Assembly: GCF_030146175.1 (NCBI RefSeq)
Contig: NZ_JASLCE010000140.1
Location: 1 to 61,749 of the forward strand
Origin: Flavobacterium sp.
GTDB lineage: Bacteria; Bacteroidota; Bacteroidia; Flavobacteriales; Flavobacteriaceae
Direction of reading: 5' to 3'
DNA: 61,749 nt
How positions within the stretch are numbered: position 1 is the stretch's first letter; each line of letters begins with the position of its first letter. Of the stretch, positions 43,610 through 53,512 are shown piece after piece. The position numbers were made by a program, and so were the translations under genes. The notes below the pieces were generated by a model. The model was not told the DNA's origin. It did not search any database and saw nothing but the letters and a program-made list of their open reading frames with translations.

Positions 43610-44341
43610 ATGCCTTTTACTTTTGCGCACCCAGCTATAGTTTTTCCATTAACCTATTTACATAGGAAATGGTTTTCTCTTACCGGGCTTATAATTGGCA
43701 GTATGGCACCTGATTTTGAATATTTTTTAAGAATGCGCATCCAAAGTAATTATAGTCATACGCTTAGTGGGCTTTTTTGGTTTGATTTACCCTTGGGATT
43801 ATTAGTTGCATTTCTTTTTCATACTATTGTTCGAAATCAATTGTTTAACAATCTTCCAGATTTTTTAAAATTCAGGTTCTCTATCTTCAAACGATTTGAT
43901 TGGAATCAATACTTTAAAAAGAATTGGTATATTGTTATGATTTCTATCTTAATCGGAGCGCTATCCCATATTTTTTGGGACAGTTTTACACATGATTCCG
44001 GTTATTTTGTACAAAAACTTCCAATACTAAGGGATACTATTGACATATTAGGTAAGCAAATTCCCGTATTGAAAATCGCTCAGCATACAAGCACCTTATT
44101 CGGTATTTGTACCATTGTATTAATACTATACAAATTGCCATTAACCAAAATCGAAAAAAGTCAAATCGATCCCAAATACTGGATAGTAGTCACTATATTA
44201 TCTTTTACAATAATTATAATGCGGTTTATTGTTGGACTTGAATTAAAAGAATATGGAAACGTAATTGTTACTACAATAGCTGCTCTATTGATTTCATTAA
44301 TTATAACGCCACTTCTTCTGAGATCCAAGGTATATTCATAA
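43610..44341 (+). CDS. DUF4184 family membrane protein
   Basis: 243 residues with several membrane helices. The N terminus MPFTFAHPAIVFPL and the segment IIGSMAPDFEYFLRM are typical of DUF4184, and HIFWDSFTHDSGYFV resembles the His/Asp-rich metal-binding motif shared with YdjM-like hydrolases. ATG 43610 was chosen because the family begins MPFTFAHPA; the longer frame from 43547 overlaps the CPBP gene. The catalytic role is not established. Confidence 0.88.
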   Translation: MPFTFAHPAIVFPLTYLHRKWFSLTGLIIGSMAPDFEYFLRMRIQSNYSHTLSGLFWFDLPLGLLVAFLFHTIVRNQLFNNLPDFLKFRFSIFKRFDWNQYFKKNWYIVMISILIGALSHIFWDSFTHDSGYFVQKLPILRDTIDILGKQIPVLKIAQHTSTLFGICTIVLILYKLPLTKIEKSQIDPKYWIVVTILSFTIIIMRFIVGLELKEYGNVIVTTIAALLISLIITPLLLRSKVYS

Positions 44342-44385
44342 TATGTAAGATCGTCGTATTTGGACTACTATTTACATAGTACTAA

Positions 44386-44898
44386 TTAATAATTCCACTC
44401 CACATATACCGGTTTGATCATCCAGGGATATTTAATTATTGAAAAAGAAAAAGAAGCTCTATTAATCAGTATGTCATAGGCTCTTTTTTCAACCTTTAAC
44501 TCCCAACGTTCGCTTTTATCGGTTAGCATTCCATCTCGAATCAGCCAATTTCCGCGGAAACCGGCAATCGAACTCGAACCGATAGCGGGCCAATAATTGA
44601 TCATAGTCTTAAGCAATCCATTCATAAGCTGCTCCTCCTGATCGGTTACTTCAATCGTTTGTGTTATAACGGTATCCGGAGCAATACCACAAAGTATTTT
44701 ATTTAAAGACAACTGATGATCATCAGTATTTTGACGGCCGGTTGCCAGATAGTTGAGATAAAGTACCGCTTTTTCGCGATTTTCTTCCGAGGTAAACGCC
44801 TTATTTTTGATAAGTCCTAATCGATCTAAAAGCATCGGAAAATAGGCATTTATTAAAACCATTCCGGCATTATTTGTAGGTAATGTAGTTGTTGACAT
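44386..44898 (-). CDS. Stand-alone C-terminal domain of a contractile injection system tape measure protein
   Basis: 170 residues, no signal. The order NNAGMVLINAYFPMLLDRLG, EKAVLYLNYLATG, HQLSLNKILCGI, MINYWPAIGSSSIAGFRGNW, WELKVEKRAYDILIN and FSIIKYPWMIKPVYVEW matches the conserved C-terminal part of the contractile injection system tape measure family (CIS_TMP), which normally ends a much longer protein in phage-tail-like systems. Here only this domain is present and no sheath, tube, baseplate or spike gene is nearby. The start is near the beginning of that domain. It may be an assembly or regulatory partner or a surviving fragment. Confidence 0.85.
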   Translation of the reverse strand: MSTTTLPTNNAGMVLINAYFPMLLDRLGLIKNKAFTSEENREKAVLYLNYLATGRQNTDDHQLSLNKILCGIAPDTVITQTIEVTDQEEQLMNGLLKTMINYWPAIGSSSIAGFRGNWLIRDGMLTDKSERWELKVEKRAYDILINRASFSFSIIKYPWMIKPVYVEWNY

Positions 44899-44928
44899 TA
44901 TGTTTTAATTTTAGGGGTCAAAAGTTTT

Positions 44929-44936
44929 CAAAAGTA
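44929..44936 (-). promoter_or_regulatory. -7 box of the orphan tape measure domain gene
   Basis: TACTTTTG on the minus strand 30 bases before the start codon fits TAnnTTTG; no TTG at the usual distance. Having a promoter suggests the gene is expressed by itself. Confidence 0.45.
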
Positions 44937-45081
44937 GTAGCAACCATTCGCGTATCGTTACGTAAAATCACCTGTTTTGATGGTGCTATCCGATCGCAAT
45001 CCGACACAATCAATATATTGTGAATGGAATCATTTTACCGATAAAACCTTCCGTTGGTTTCTATTTTTCAAGGTCTAAAAA

Positions 45082-45122
45082 ATAAAAGTGGCAAAGGACA
45101 TTTCGAGTCCTTTACCACTTTT
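45082..45122 (-). terminator. Terminator of the RND efflux operon
   Basis: AAAAGTGGCAAAGGAC pairs with GTCCTTTACCACTTTT with a single mismatch around a 7-base loop; a U run follows on the minus strand. It ends the efflux operon, and the rest of the 44937-45208 interval holds nothing recognisable. Confidence 0.7.
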
Positions 45123-45208
45123 CGGCGGGAACAATTCCCAATAAAAATCAATCAAAAAAACAAACTTATTTTTCCATCCCCATGTATTTTTTATTGTTTT
45201 TTAACTGA

Positions 45209-46627
45209 TTATTCGACACCACCGCCCAAAGCGCGATACAGGTCGGTTATAGCATTGTATTTTTCCAGATGAATCGCAATCGTTTCCAGATCATTTTGCA
45301 ATTTGTTATTCTGTGCCGTAATCACTTCCAGGTAATTGGCCATCCCATTTGCATACAACTTCAGCGCATCGTTTGTTGCTTTATTCAGCGCAATTCCTTT
45401 TTCTTCTACCAATAATAATCGTTGCGACGCTCCCTTCGATCTTGCCATTGCATCGGAAACTTCACCTACGGCCTGAAGCACCGTTTGCTTAAACTGAATC
45501 GCTGTTTTTTCCTGTTCGATTAGTGCGGTTTTATAGGCCGTTCGCAGCATTTTTTTCTGAAACAACGGTTGTGTAAGATTCGCCGCTATATTTTTGGTAA
45601 ACGATCCCGGTAAGTCAAACCAATCTTTAAATTGCATCGCATTGGTACCTATTTGCGGTGTGAGACTCAAACTGGGATACATCGCTGCATTGGCAAGACC
45701 TGCTTTGGCATTACTGACCATCACGGCATATTCGGCTGCTTTTACATCCGGTCTCCGACTTAACAAAGCGGCCGGGACTCCGGTTGTTGCAAGCTCTTCC
45801 GGAATGGCCTTTTTCAGACTTTCCGCTCTGGCAATACTATCCGGATAGGAACCGCATATGATACTCAGGGCATTTTCCTGTACGGCAATTTGCTGCATTG
45901 CTAACGGCAGTAACATTTCGGCCGTTTTCTTTTGTGCTTCGGCTTGTTGTACGGCCAGAGAATTAATTTGTCCCGCGTCATATTGCAATTGCATAATCTG
46001 TAACGTACGATCGCTCAATTCTATATTCGATCTTGCGATCTTTATCTGTTCGTCCAAAGCCAACAAATTATAATAGGCCTGAGCCACCTGAACGATGATT
46101 CGGGTTTTTAAGGCCGATACGTTTTCCCGCTGTGCGAAATAATCGGCCCGGGTTGCGGCTTTCATCATCGAAGTTTTCCCCCAGATATCCATTTCCCAGT
46201 TCAGACGTAAGCCGGACGTGTAATCGTCAATATATGGCGTACTTACAAACTGTCCCATCAGCGAGCCGTTCATACTGTTTTTAGACTGCCAGGTACGGTT
46301 GGCACTTCCGCTTAACTCAAGTGTAGGCAACCATTCCAGTTTTGCTTGTTTAAAAGCCAGATCCAGTTGTTCGACGCTCTTTAAAGCAACCGCTATTTCA
46401 TTGTTTTTTTGTAAGGCATTCTCGATCAGAGTGATCAATTGTTTATCCTTAAAAAATGTTCTCCACGGCAACTGAATCGTATCGGCGGTGAGCTGTAATT
46501 CCGTCCGGTATTTTTCTGGCAGGTCGAGTGCCGGCTGTTTGTATTTTTTTCCAACCACACAAGACGAAACCAGTAGTAGCATCAGAAATCCCGGAACCAG
46601 TTTTTTTATAATCAATGATTGTGTCAT
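45209..46627 (-). CDS. RND efflux outer membrane factor (OprM/TolC-like lipoprotein)
   Basis: 472 residues with a lipobox ending LLLVSSCVVG (Cys23). It has the two repeats of the NodT-type outer membrane factor, with RTFFKDKQLITLIENAL, a LALDEQIKIARSNIEL helix and an AMYPSLSLTPQIG strand in the second repeat, ending in YRALGGG. Last gene of the tripartite efflux operon, eight bases after the permease. Confidence 0.93.
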   Translation of the reverse strand: MTQSLIIKKLVPGFLMLLLVSSCVVGKKYKQPALDLPEKYRTELQLTADTIQLPWRTFFKDKQLITLIENALQKNNEIAVALKSVEQLDLAFKQAKLEWLPTLELSGSANRTWQSKNSMNGSLMGQFVSTPYIDDYTSGLRLNWEMDIWGKTSMMKAATRADYFAQRENVSALKTRIIVQVAQAYYNLLALDEQIKIARSNIELSDRTLQIMQLQYDAGQINSLAVQQAEAQKKTAEMLLPLAMQQIAVQENALSIICGSYPDSIARAESLKKAIPEELATTGVPAALLSRRPDVKAAEYAVMVSNAKAGLANAAMYPSLSLTPQIGTNAMQFKDWFDLPGSFTKNIAANLTQPLFQKKMLRTAYKTALIEQEKTAIQFKQTVLQAVGEVSDAMARSKGASQRLLLVEEKGIALNKATNDALKLYANGMANYLEVITAQNNKLQNDLETIAIHLEKYNAITDLYRALGGGVE

Positions 46628-46635
46628 TTTTCTTT

Positions 46636-49600
46636 TTATTTAATTGTATCGAAACCCTGTTTTTGTCCGGAGAGTTTTTCCTGCAGATATTGAAACAGCA
46701 TATATAATAATGGGATCACAAAAACACCCAAAGCCACTCCGCTTAACATTCCCATTGCCGCACTTGTACTGATGGAACGGTTTCCGGTAGCCGTACCACC
46801 GGTAGCCAACATTAGCGGTATCATCCCCACAATAAATGCCAACGAGGTCATAATAATAGGGCGTAGTCGCGCTCGTGCGCCTTCAAAAGCCGATTCTTTA
46901 ATAGACAGTCCGCTTCTTCTGCGTTGTACGGCAAACTCCACGATAAGAATTGCATTTTTAGCCAATAATCCGATAAGCATAATAAGTCCAACCTGTACAT
47001 AAATATTATTATCCAGTCCGATTGCTTTAATTCCCAAATAGGCTCCCAAAATACCGGTTGGAATCGATAACAATACCGCCAACGGTAACAGGTAACTCTC
47101 ATATTGTGCCGCCAGAAGGAAATAAACAAACAACAAACAAAGTCCTAAAATCATCATGGTTTGGTTACCGGCTTCATTTTCTTCCAAACTTAAACCGGTC
47201 CATTCGTAACTGTAATCCGAAGGCAAGTTATCGAGTACATGTTTCATACGGGTCATTAATTCTCCGTTACTCACACCGGGCATGGCATTGACGTTAATCG
47301 TTACGGCATTGTAAAGATTATAGCGACTCACCGATTCCGGTCCGTAGACTTTTTCCAGGGTTACCATTGTTTTTACCGGTACCATTTGCCCCTGATTGTT
47401 GCGGACAAAAATCTCATTAAAAGCCTGTTCGTCCATTCGGAATATACCGTCGGCTTTAATATTGACACGGTAAAATTTTCCAAATCGGGAGAAATTCAGT
47501 GACTGATCTCCGGAAAAATACGACTGGATTACATTTAGCATACCGCTTACACTAACGCCCAGTTGTTTGGCTTTATCTTCGTCTACATTCAATTCCAACT
47601 GCGGATAATCCGCGCGAAACGTAGTATAGGCAAACTGAACCCCGGGAACCTGCATCAACTGCCCGATCACCTCATCGGTTTTGGTTTTTAACGCTTCCGG
47701 TCCTCTGGCCATTCGATCCTGAAGTACAATTTCGGCTCCACTTGTCATTCCATAACCATCTACCGGCGGCAATCGCATGGCCATTAGCGAACCTTCTTTT
47801 ATATGACTCAGCTTTTCATTGACTATGCCCATTAATGCATCGATATCCTTAACGGCTCCGCGTTGTTCGGTTGGTTTAAACTTTACAAAACCCACCCCGT
47901 AAGACGGTCCGGAACTATTACTTAATATATTAAATCCTGTAATGGCGGTATTGTCTTCTACGGCTTCCACTTGCGAAAGCAACGTATCGATTTTTTTCAT
48001 CACTTCGGTTGTAGGTCCGAGTGCCGTACCCGGAGGCATAGCAAGCGAGTACATAAACATTCCATCGTCTTCCATCGGTACAAAACTTTTGGGTGTACTC
48101 GTAATCGACCAGGTTGCGACAACAAACAGTGCGACAATACAACCCGCTGCCAACCATTTTCTTGCGGCCAAAAAGCTAATCGTTTTGATATAGCGTCCGG
48201 TAAGATTCGAGAACCCGGCATTAAAGGCGGTAAAGAACCGTTTTCCAAATCCGTCTTTTTTAGGAGCCTCTTCTCCTTCGTGTTGTTCCGCATGGGTGTT
48301 TTTTAATAAAAGTGCGCAAAGTGCCGGAGTCAATGTTAAGGCATTTACGGCCGAAATAATGATCGCTATCGCCAGCGTATAGGCAAACTGTTTATAAAAA
48401 ATCCCCGCCGATCCCTGCATAAATCCAATTGGAATAAATACAGCCGACATCACGAGGGTAATCGAAATAACGGCTCCGGTGATTTCGCTCATTGCACTAT
48501 GTGTAGCCTCTCTTCCGGTCATGGAACTTCCTTCCATCTTACTGTGAACCGCTTCTACAACAACAATGGCGTCATCGACCACAATACCAATGGCCAATAC
48601 CAACGCAAAAAGGGTCAGTACATTAATCGTAAAACCAAAGATCAACAGGAAGAAAAAAGTACCTACAATCGCTACCGGAACCGCAATGGCCGGTATTAAT
48701 GTGAAACGAAAATCCTGCAGGAAAAGAAATACAACCACAAAAACCAGTAAAAAAGCCTCTATTAAAGTCGATTTTACCTGACCCGTAGCGGCATCCAGTT
48801 TTTCTTTGGTACTAACCAGTTTGGCGTATTTAATACCCGGTGGAAACGACTTGGATAGTTTTTCCAATTCTTTATCAATACCGATTTCGATGGCATTTGC
48901 GTTCGATCCTGTGGTTTGAATTATCGCAATCGTTACGGCATTTCGGCTGTTTGAGGTATTATTCCCGCCATAGGATATGGAACCGAATTCGACACGGGCT
49001 ATATCTTTAAGACGTATCAGGTTTGTTCCGTTATTTTTAACAACAATATTGTCATAATCGTCCGGGACGTTTTTCTTTCCTTTATAACGCATCACATATT
49101 CCAGCACGGCATCGGATTCTTCTCCCAGTTTTCCGGGAGCCGATTCGAGACTTTGGTCGGCAATTGCAGCCGTTACATCGGCAGGTTCCAATCCGTATCC
49201 GGCCATTTTACGCGGATCCAGCCAAACCCGCATGGAATATTCCTTACTTCCGAATATCTGAGTTTGTCCCACTCCCGGAACCCTTTTCATTTGCGGAATC
49301 AGATTGATATTCGCATAGTTTTGTAAAAAGGTTTCGTCGTATTTTTCATTGTCTTCCGTATACAGGTTGAAAATCATGATCATACTATTCTGCTGTTTGG
49401 AAGTGGTCAATCCCATTCGCACTACTTCAGCAGGTAGAATCGGCGTCGCCTGTTGTACGCGATTTTGAACATTTACAGCCGCCTGATCGGGATTTGTCCC
49501 TTGTTTAAAGACAATCGAAATCGAAAAACTTCCGTCGTTACTGGCAGTCGATTTAATATACTGCATGTCTTCCACTCCATTGATTTGTTCTTCCAGCGGC

Positions 49601-49788
49601 GTTACTACCGAACGGATTACCGTTTGACTGTTACCGCCCGGATAGGAACCGGAAACCGAAACGGTTGGTGGCGAAATATCCGGGAATCGCGTCACCGAAA
49701 GTCTCGTAAGTCCCATGATCCCTAATATGACGATAACAATGGAAATTACCGTGGCAAGTACCGGTCTGTCTATTATTTTTTGTAACAT
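46636..49788 (-). CDS. RND family multidrug efflux permease (HAE1 type)
   Basis: 1050 residues, the usual size for AcrB-like pumps. FPDISPPTVSVSGSYPGG lies in the first periplasmic part, GIVVDDAIVVVEAV carries the two proton-relay Asp, and AKNAILIVEF has the relay Lys. The 12 membrane helices and two large periplasmic domains fit. It pumps hydrophobic compounds with proton exchange. It lies between the adaptor (four bases upstream) and the outer membrane factor. Confidence 0.96.
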   Translation of the reverse strand: MLQKIIDRPVLATVISIVIVILGIMGLTRLSVTRFPDISPPTVSVSGSYPGGNSQTVIRSVVTPLEEQINGVEDMQYIKSTASNDGSFSISIVFKQGTNPDQAAVNVQNRVQQATPILPAEVVRMGLTTSKQQNSMIMIFNLYTEDNEKYDETFLQNYANINLIPQMKRVPGVGQTQIFGSKEYSMRVWLDPRKMAGYGLEPADVTAAIADQSLESAPGKLGEESDAVLEYVMRYKGKKNVPDDYDNIVVKNNGTNLIRLKDIARVEFGSISYGGNNTSNSRNAVTIAIIQTTGSNANAIEIGIDKELEKLSKSFPPGIKYAKLVSTKEKLDAATGQVKSTLIEAFLLVFVVVFLFLQDFRFTLIPAIAVPVAIVGTFFFLLIFGFTINVLTLFALVLAIGIVVDDAIVVVEAVHSKMEGSSMTGREATHSAMSEITGAVISITLVMSAVFIPIGFMQGSAGIFYKQFAYTLAIAIIISAVNALTLTPALCALLLKNTHAEQHEGEEAPKKDGFGKRFFTAFNAGFSNLTGRYIKTISFLAARKWLAAGCIVALFVVATWSITSTPKSFVPMEDDGMFMYSLAMPPGTALGPTTEVMKKIDTLLSQVEAVEDNTAITGFNILSNSSGPSYGVGFVKFKPTEQRGAVKDIDALMGIVNEKLSHIKEGSLMAMRLPPVDGYGMTSGAEIVLQDRMARGPEALKTKTDEVIGQLMQVPGVQFAYTTFRADYPQLELNVDEDKAKQLGVSVSGMLNVIQSYFSGDQSLNFSRFGKFYRVNIKADGIFRMDEQAFNEIFVRNNQGQMVPVKTMVTLEKVYGPESVSRYNLYNAVTINVNAMPGVSNGELMTRMKHVLDNLPSDYSYEWTGLSLEENEAGNQTMMILGLCLLFVYFLLAAQYESYLLPLAVLLSIPTGILGAYLGIKAIGLDNNIYVQVGLIMLIGLLAKNAILIVEFAVQRRRSGLSIKESAFEGARARLRPIIMTSLAFIVGMIPLMLATGGTATGNRSISTSAAMGMLSGVALGVFVIPLLYMLFQYLQEKLSGQKQGFDTIK

Positions 49789-49791
49789 GAT

Positions 49792-50952
49792 CTATTTTTT
49801 ATTATCCGATTGTTGCGTCGTGTTGCTTGTTTTTATGATTTTAGGGATAACCACCATCCCTTCTGTTAAGGCATCAATCCGGTTGATGGCAATTTTATCG
49901 CCCGTTTGTACTCCCGATTTTACCAAAAAGGAGTCACTGGAATTACCCGAAATTTGAATGGGTACCATCACAACCTTATTACTGTCGGCCAGTTTGAATA
50001 CAAAAAACTTATCCTGTATATCTTTTACACTGGTACGGGGAATCTGTATCACACTGTTTTTTGTATGATCAATAATAACACGTCCTGTTCCGCCGGAACG
50101 CAAGAGTTTATCCGGATTGACAAACAGGGCTTTCATGGGCATACTACCGGTTGTACGGTCGATATTACCACTGGCGGTTTCCAGTTTTCCTTTGTGTTCG
50201 TAGGTCGATCCATCCGCCAGTATCAGACTAACGCTTTCCTTTGAATGTGTCTCTTTTTTATAGGCGATATAATCGGATTCACTCATCGAAAAGTAGACAC
50301 TAACGGTATTGATTTCCGACAAGGTGGTTAGTGGTGTCGCATCAGCCGGTGTAACCAGGTTTCCGATACGGTTTGGAATCCGGCCTATAAAACCGCTTAC
50401 CGGCGCTTTGATCAGCGTAAAATCAGCATTAATTTTTGAGGAACCCAAAGTAGCTTTCGCCTGCGCCACCTGAGCTGTCGCGGCACTATATCGGGCCTGT
50501 GCTTCTTTAAGCTGTATATCCGAAACCACTTTTCCGTCAACCAACGGTTTTAGTTTTTCCAATTCAATTTTGGCCGATGCCTGAGCTGCCACTGCCGCTT
50601 TAAGTCCGGCATCGCTATTGGCAACCTGTTCCTGAAACACCTCGTCTTTTATTCGGAATAAACGCTGTCCTTTTTCTACATAATCGCCTTCTTTAACGTA
50701 AACCGTTTCAAGATAACCGGTTACCTGTGCTTTTATATCAACGTTTACACTTCCTTCTATACTTCCGGGATAGGTATTGGTAACGTTTGCTTCTCCGGCC
50801 GTTAACCGGATAAAATCGGTTTCCAGCGGAGCCATTCCGGCCATACCGTCTTGTTCGTCTCCTTTTCCACCACAGGATGCCATAAATAGTAGCACTGAAA
50901 AAAGGGAGACAACCTTTCCGGTTGGAAGCCATTTTGTTATTTGTTTTTTCAT
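49792..50952 (-). CDS. RND efflux membrane fusion protein
   Basis: 386 residues with a lipobox LLFMASCGGK (Cys27). The lipoyl halves (VDIKAQVTGYLETVYVKEGD and IKAPVSGFIGRIPNRIGNLV), the coiled hairpin and the beta barrel follow in order. First gene of the efflux operon in the direction of transcription. A two-component system lies 220 bases upstream on the same strand and may regulate it. Confidence 0.94.
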   Translation of the reverse strand: MKKQITKWLPTGKVVSLFSVLLFMASCGGKGDEQDGMAGMAPLETDFIRLTAGEANVTNTYPGSIEGSVNVDIKAQVTGYLETVYVKEGDYVEKGQRLFRIKDEVFQEQVANSDAGLKAAVAAQASAKIELEKLKPLVDGKVVSDIQLKEAQARYSAATAQVAQAKATLGSSKINADFTLIKAPVSGFIGRIPNRIGNLVTPADATPLTTLSEINTVSVYFSMSESDYIAYKKETHSKESVSLILADGSTYEHKGKLETASGNIDRTTGSMPMKALFVNPDKLLRSGGTGRVIIDHTKNSVIQIPRTSVKDIQDKFFVFKLADSNKVVMVPIQISGNSSDSFLVKSGVQTGDKIAINRIDALTEGMVVIPKIIKTSNTTQQSDNKK

Positions 50953-50953
50953 A

Positions 50954-50986
50954 TTGTATCGAAATTATTTTGAGAATTTGATACAA
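50954..50986. repeat. Inverted repeat in front of the RND operon
   Basis: TTGTATC (50954-50960) is mirrored by GATACAA (50980-50986). It overlaps the region just before the adaptor start and could be an operator for the neighbouring LytTR regulator or a leader hairpin. Confidence 0.35.
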
Positions 50987-51175
50987 AGAAAAACCGGTTC
51001 TAAAGAAGATTCTTTTTTATTTAAACGAAGCGGTAAAATTTGCCGGTGAACCGTTTTTAAAGGGAATTGAATCGAATGCCTGTTTTTTGAAAAAGGCAAT
51101 TCAGCGGACTATACGGATCGTTTCGAGTTTGTATAGCCGAATGGTTTGGAGGTTATTCTTTTATTTTTGGATCCA

Positions 51176-51940
51176 TTAGTAATCCATCCAGTTTTTAAAT
51201 TGTGGTGCTTTTTCGCGACTGATAATTACTTCCCGATCGGGGTATTTTTTAAGGACAATTTTTAGTTTTCCGTTAAAATAGTTTTGTACCAGTGCCACCG
51301 AATCCATATTGATAATATACTGTCGGTTGGCTCTAAAAAAGTGTTTTGGATCCAACTGCTGTTCCAATTTTTCCAGGGGTTGTGTTACGATTTCAAAATC
51401 ACCGTTAAAAAGATGGGCCTGTGTTGTATTCAGTTCCGAAAAAAAGAAGGCAACCTCGCTCACCATTACGGTTTTATAGCCATCACGGTAAGGCAACAGG
51501 AAACGGTTTCGGAATTCCTTTGGTTGTATTTGAGTGAGCAGATTTTCGATGATTGGATTTAACGTCTGTACTTCTTGAATATGTAGTTCATAGCTGTTTA
51601 AGGCGGTTTCCAATTCTTCTTTTTCAATCGGTTTTAACAAATAATCGATGCTATTATACTTAAATACCCGTACCGCATATTCATCGTAGGCCGTTGTAAA
51701 AATTACCGGACATTTAACTTCGATATGATTAAATATTTCGAAACTTAATCCGTCTGCCAGGCGTACATCCATCATGATAATATCCGGTTTTTCATGCAAT
51801 GCCAACCAGGCTACCGATTCTTTTACACTGTCCAGAATCGCCAGAATTTCCGCATCGGGTCGTATGTCCAGTAATAACCTTTTTAACCGATCCGCATTTG
51901 GTTTTTCATCTTCGATGATTACTATTTTTTTAATTTTCAT
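51176..51940 (-). CDS. LytTR family response regulator
   Basis: 254 residues: receiver domain (IVIIEDEKPNADRLK with the acidic pair, MMDVRLADGLSFEIF with the phospho-Asp, LLKPIEKEELE with Lys) and a C-terminal LytTR DNA-binding domain (about 150-254; LEQQLDPKHFFRANRQYIIN and FNGKLKIVLKK). Its start overlaps the kinase stop by ATGA. It is transcribed towards the RND operon. Confidence 0.95.
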   Translation of the reverse strand: MKIKKIVIIEDEKPNADRLKRLLLDIRPDAEILAILDSVKESVAWLALHEKPDIIMMDVRLADGLSFEIFNHIEVKCPVIFTTAYDEYAVRVFKYNSIDYLLKPIEKEELETALNSYELHIQEVQTLNPIIENLLTQIQPKEFRNRFLLPYRDGYKTVMVSEVAFFFSELNTTQAHLFNGDFEIVTQPLEKLEQQLDPKHFFRANRQYIINMDSVALVQNYFNGKLKIVLKKYPDREVIISREKAPQFKNWMDY

Positions 51941-53007
51941 GGGAGTAAGGGTACTTTAACGGTAAATACAAACGTATCTTCTTCCACAATCGGCTTTTTA
52001 GCGGATAACAAAGAATAACGACTCAGGATATTTGTAAGTCCTATCCCGGCAGAATCGGCTTTGGAAACCAACGGTAATAAGGTATTGGTAACCGTCAGAT
52101 AGTCGGCGTCGGATTGTATCGTTATTTCCAGCGGTCTGTCTTTGGTTGTCCGATTGTGTTTTAATGCATTTTCGATCAGTAACTGCAACGTCAGCGGCGG
52201 AATTTGCAATCGTAGATGTTCCTGACTTACGATTATTTCAAAAGTGACACCTTGTCCCATTCTCTTTTCGATCAGGAACAGATAGGCGTTCAAAAATTTT
52301 AATTCTTCTCCCAGTGAGATGAGTTTTTTTCGGGAATTTACCAGTAAATAGCGGTATACTTTGGCCAGATTTTCGGCATATTCATATCCCAATTGCTGGT
52401 TTTCGAGGATAAGTTCCGAAAGTACGCTGAGATTATTAAACACAAAATGAGGATCCAATTGTAATTTAAGTGCCTGTAGTTCGGCTTCGGCAGCAGCTTG
52501 TTTGTGTTCGGCGGCTTTAATTTTATGTGCCACCGCATCCATTGCTGTTATTTTCCAATTGGTAATCAGAAAATTACCCGTGTTTATAGCACTGATCATT
52601 AATGCTGTCAACACCGTCGCGATTATCCATTGCCAATATCCTTTGACTTCACTTATGGTTGCTTCGACGTCGTTTTCTTCCAGTATGAATACAAACATAA
52701 AATGGGTAATCAACGTCACTAACAATACGCCGATAATCTGTACAAAACTTTGTACAACCAGTCTTTTTATAGGATCGACTGTCCAGGGCATTTTCCGGTT
52801 AAACCAGCGGTCGAGAAACAAACTAAGCTCCGAAATAACGGCACAGAAAATAATGGAAACTACAAATTCTTCTACAATGTCTGAAAGCGACCTTGTAAAA
52901 AAATCGGTCCAATACGACGAATACGGATCCATCATATAGGAAATCAGATACGATCCTATAAAAGCAAATAGGATTAGTAACGCTCTTTTTCCTTTACTGG
53001 TGATCAT
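51937..53007 (-). CDS. LytS-like sensor histidine kinase
   Basis: 356 residues: four transmembrane helices (to about residue 150), a coiled linker and a His-kinase domain of the LytS/YehU type (LQLDPHFVFNNLSVLSELI with the phospho-His) and a HATPase N-box (LLIENALKHNRTT). It overlaps the LytTR regulator by four bases and is its partner. A TATCTTTG -7 box lies at 53036-53043. The signal is unknown. Confidence 0.93.
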   Translation of the reverse strand: MITSKGKRALLILFAFIGSYLISYMMDPYSSYWTDFFTRSLSDIVEEFVVSIIFCAVISELSLFLDRWFNRKMPWTVDPIKRLVVQSFVQIIGVLLVTLITHFMFVFILEENDVEATISEVKGYWQWIIATVLTALMISAINTGNFLITNWKITAMDAVAHKIKAAEHKQAAAEAELQALKLQLDPHFVFNNLSVLSELILENQQLGYEYAENLAKVYRYLLVNSRKKLISLGEELKFLNAYLFLIEKRMGQGVTFEIIVSQEHLRLQIPPLTLQLLIENALKHNRTTKDRPLEITIQSDADYLTVTNTLLPLVSKADSAGIGLTNILSRYSLLSAKKPIVEEDTFVFTVKVPLLP

Positions 53008-53512
53008 GGTTCTGTCTGATTTGACGCTTCGATTGCAAAGATAACAAATACGACACCGTCATGAATACATTATAACTATCGTGCATACATTACTCTCGTT
53101 TTTTGAACGCAAGGTACATCTTGGTCTGTGCGGATTATACGCTTTATAGGTAAACCGTATAAAAAAGCCTTTGAAACGACAAAACACTATTGGTGAAAAG
53201 GAAAACCAATTCCTATTTTATCGTAGCAGAAAAGATTCCATACCAAACGAACGCTAAGTCTTCTTGTAAAAATGCCCGTTTGTTTACAGGCGTGCACCTC
53301 TTTTCTAAAAGCCCTATAACAGGTAAAAATACCTACTATGGGGCTGAAGTTTATCTATAATTTGCTGTCGCAAAAAAATATTATTTCAATAAAACCTACT
53401 AAAAACAAAGACTTAATGATCTGATAGAACCTTAAATATCTTAAAAAAAGACCTTAAAACTATTGATTTTTAAACTTTTGAACCTCAAAATTGAACCCAA
53501 ACAAAGTACATT
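53008..53512. other. Divergent intergenic region between LytS and the pore-forming protein
   Basis: Contains the minus-strand -7 box TATCTTTG (53036-53043) of the kinase gene. I see no credible ORF or RNA gene. A clear TTG/TAnnTTTG promoter for the plus-strand toxin gene was not found. Confidence 0.5.

Noticed and set aside
30740..44898. The toxin at 30740 and the tape measure domain at 44386 as one injection system locus
   Set aside because: They are more than 10 kb apart with unrelated genes between and no sheath, tube or baseplate gene, so I keep them as separate observations.
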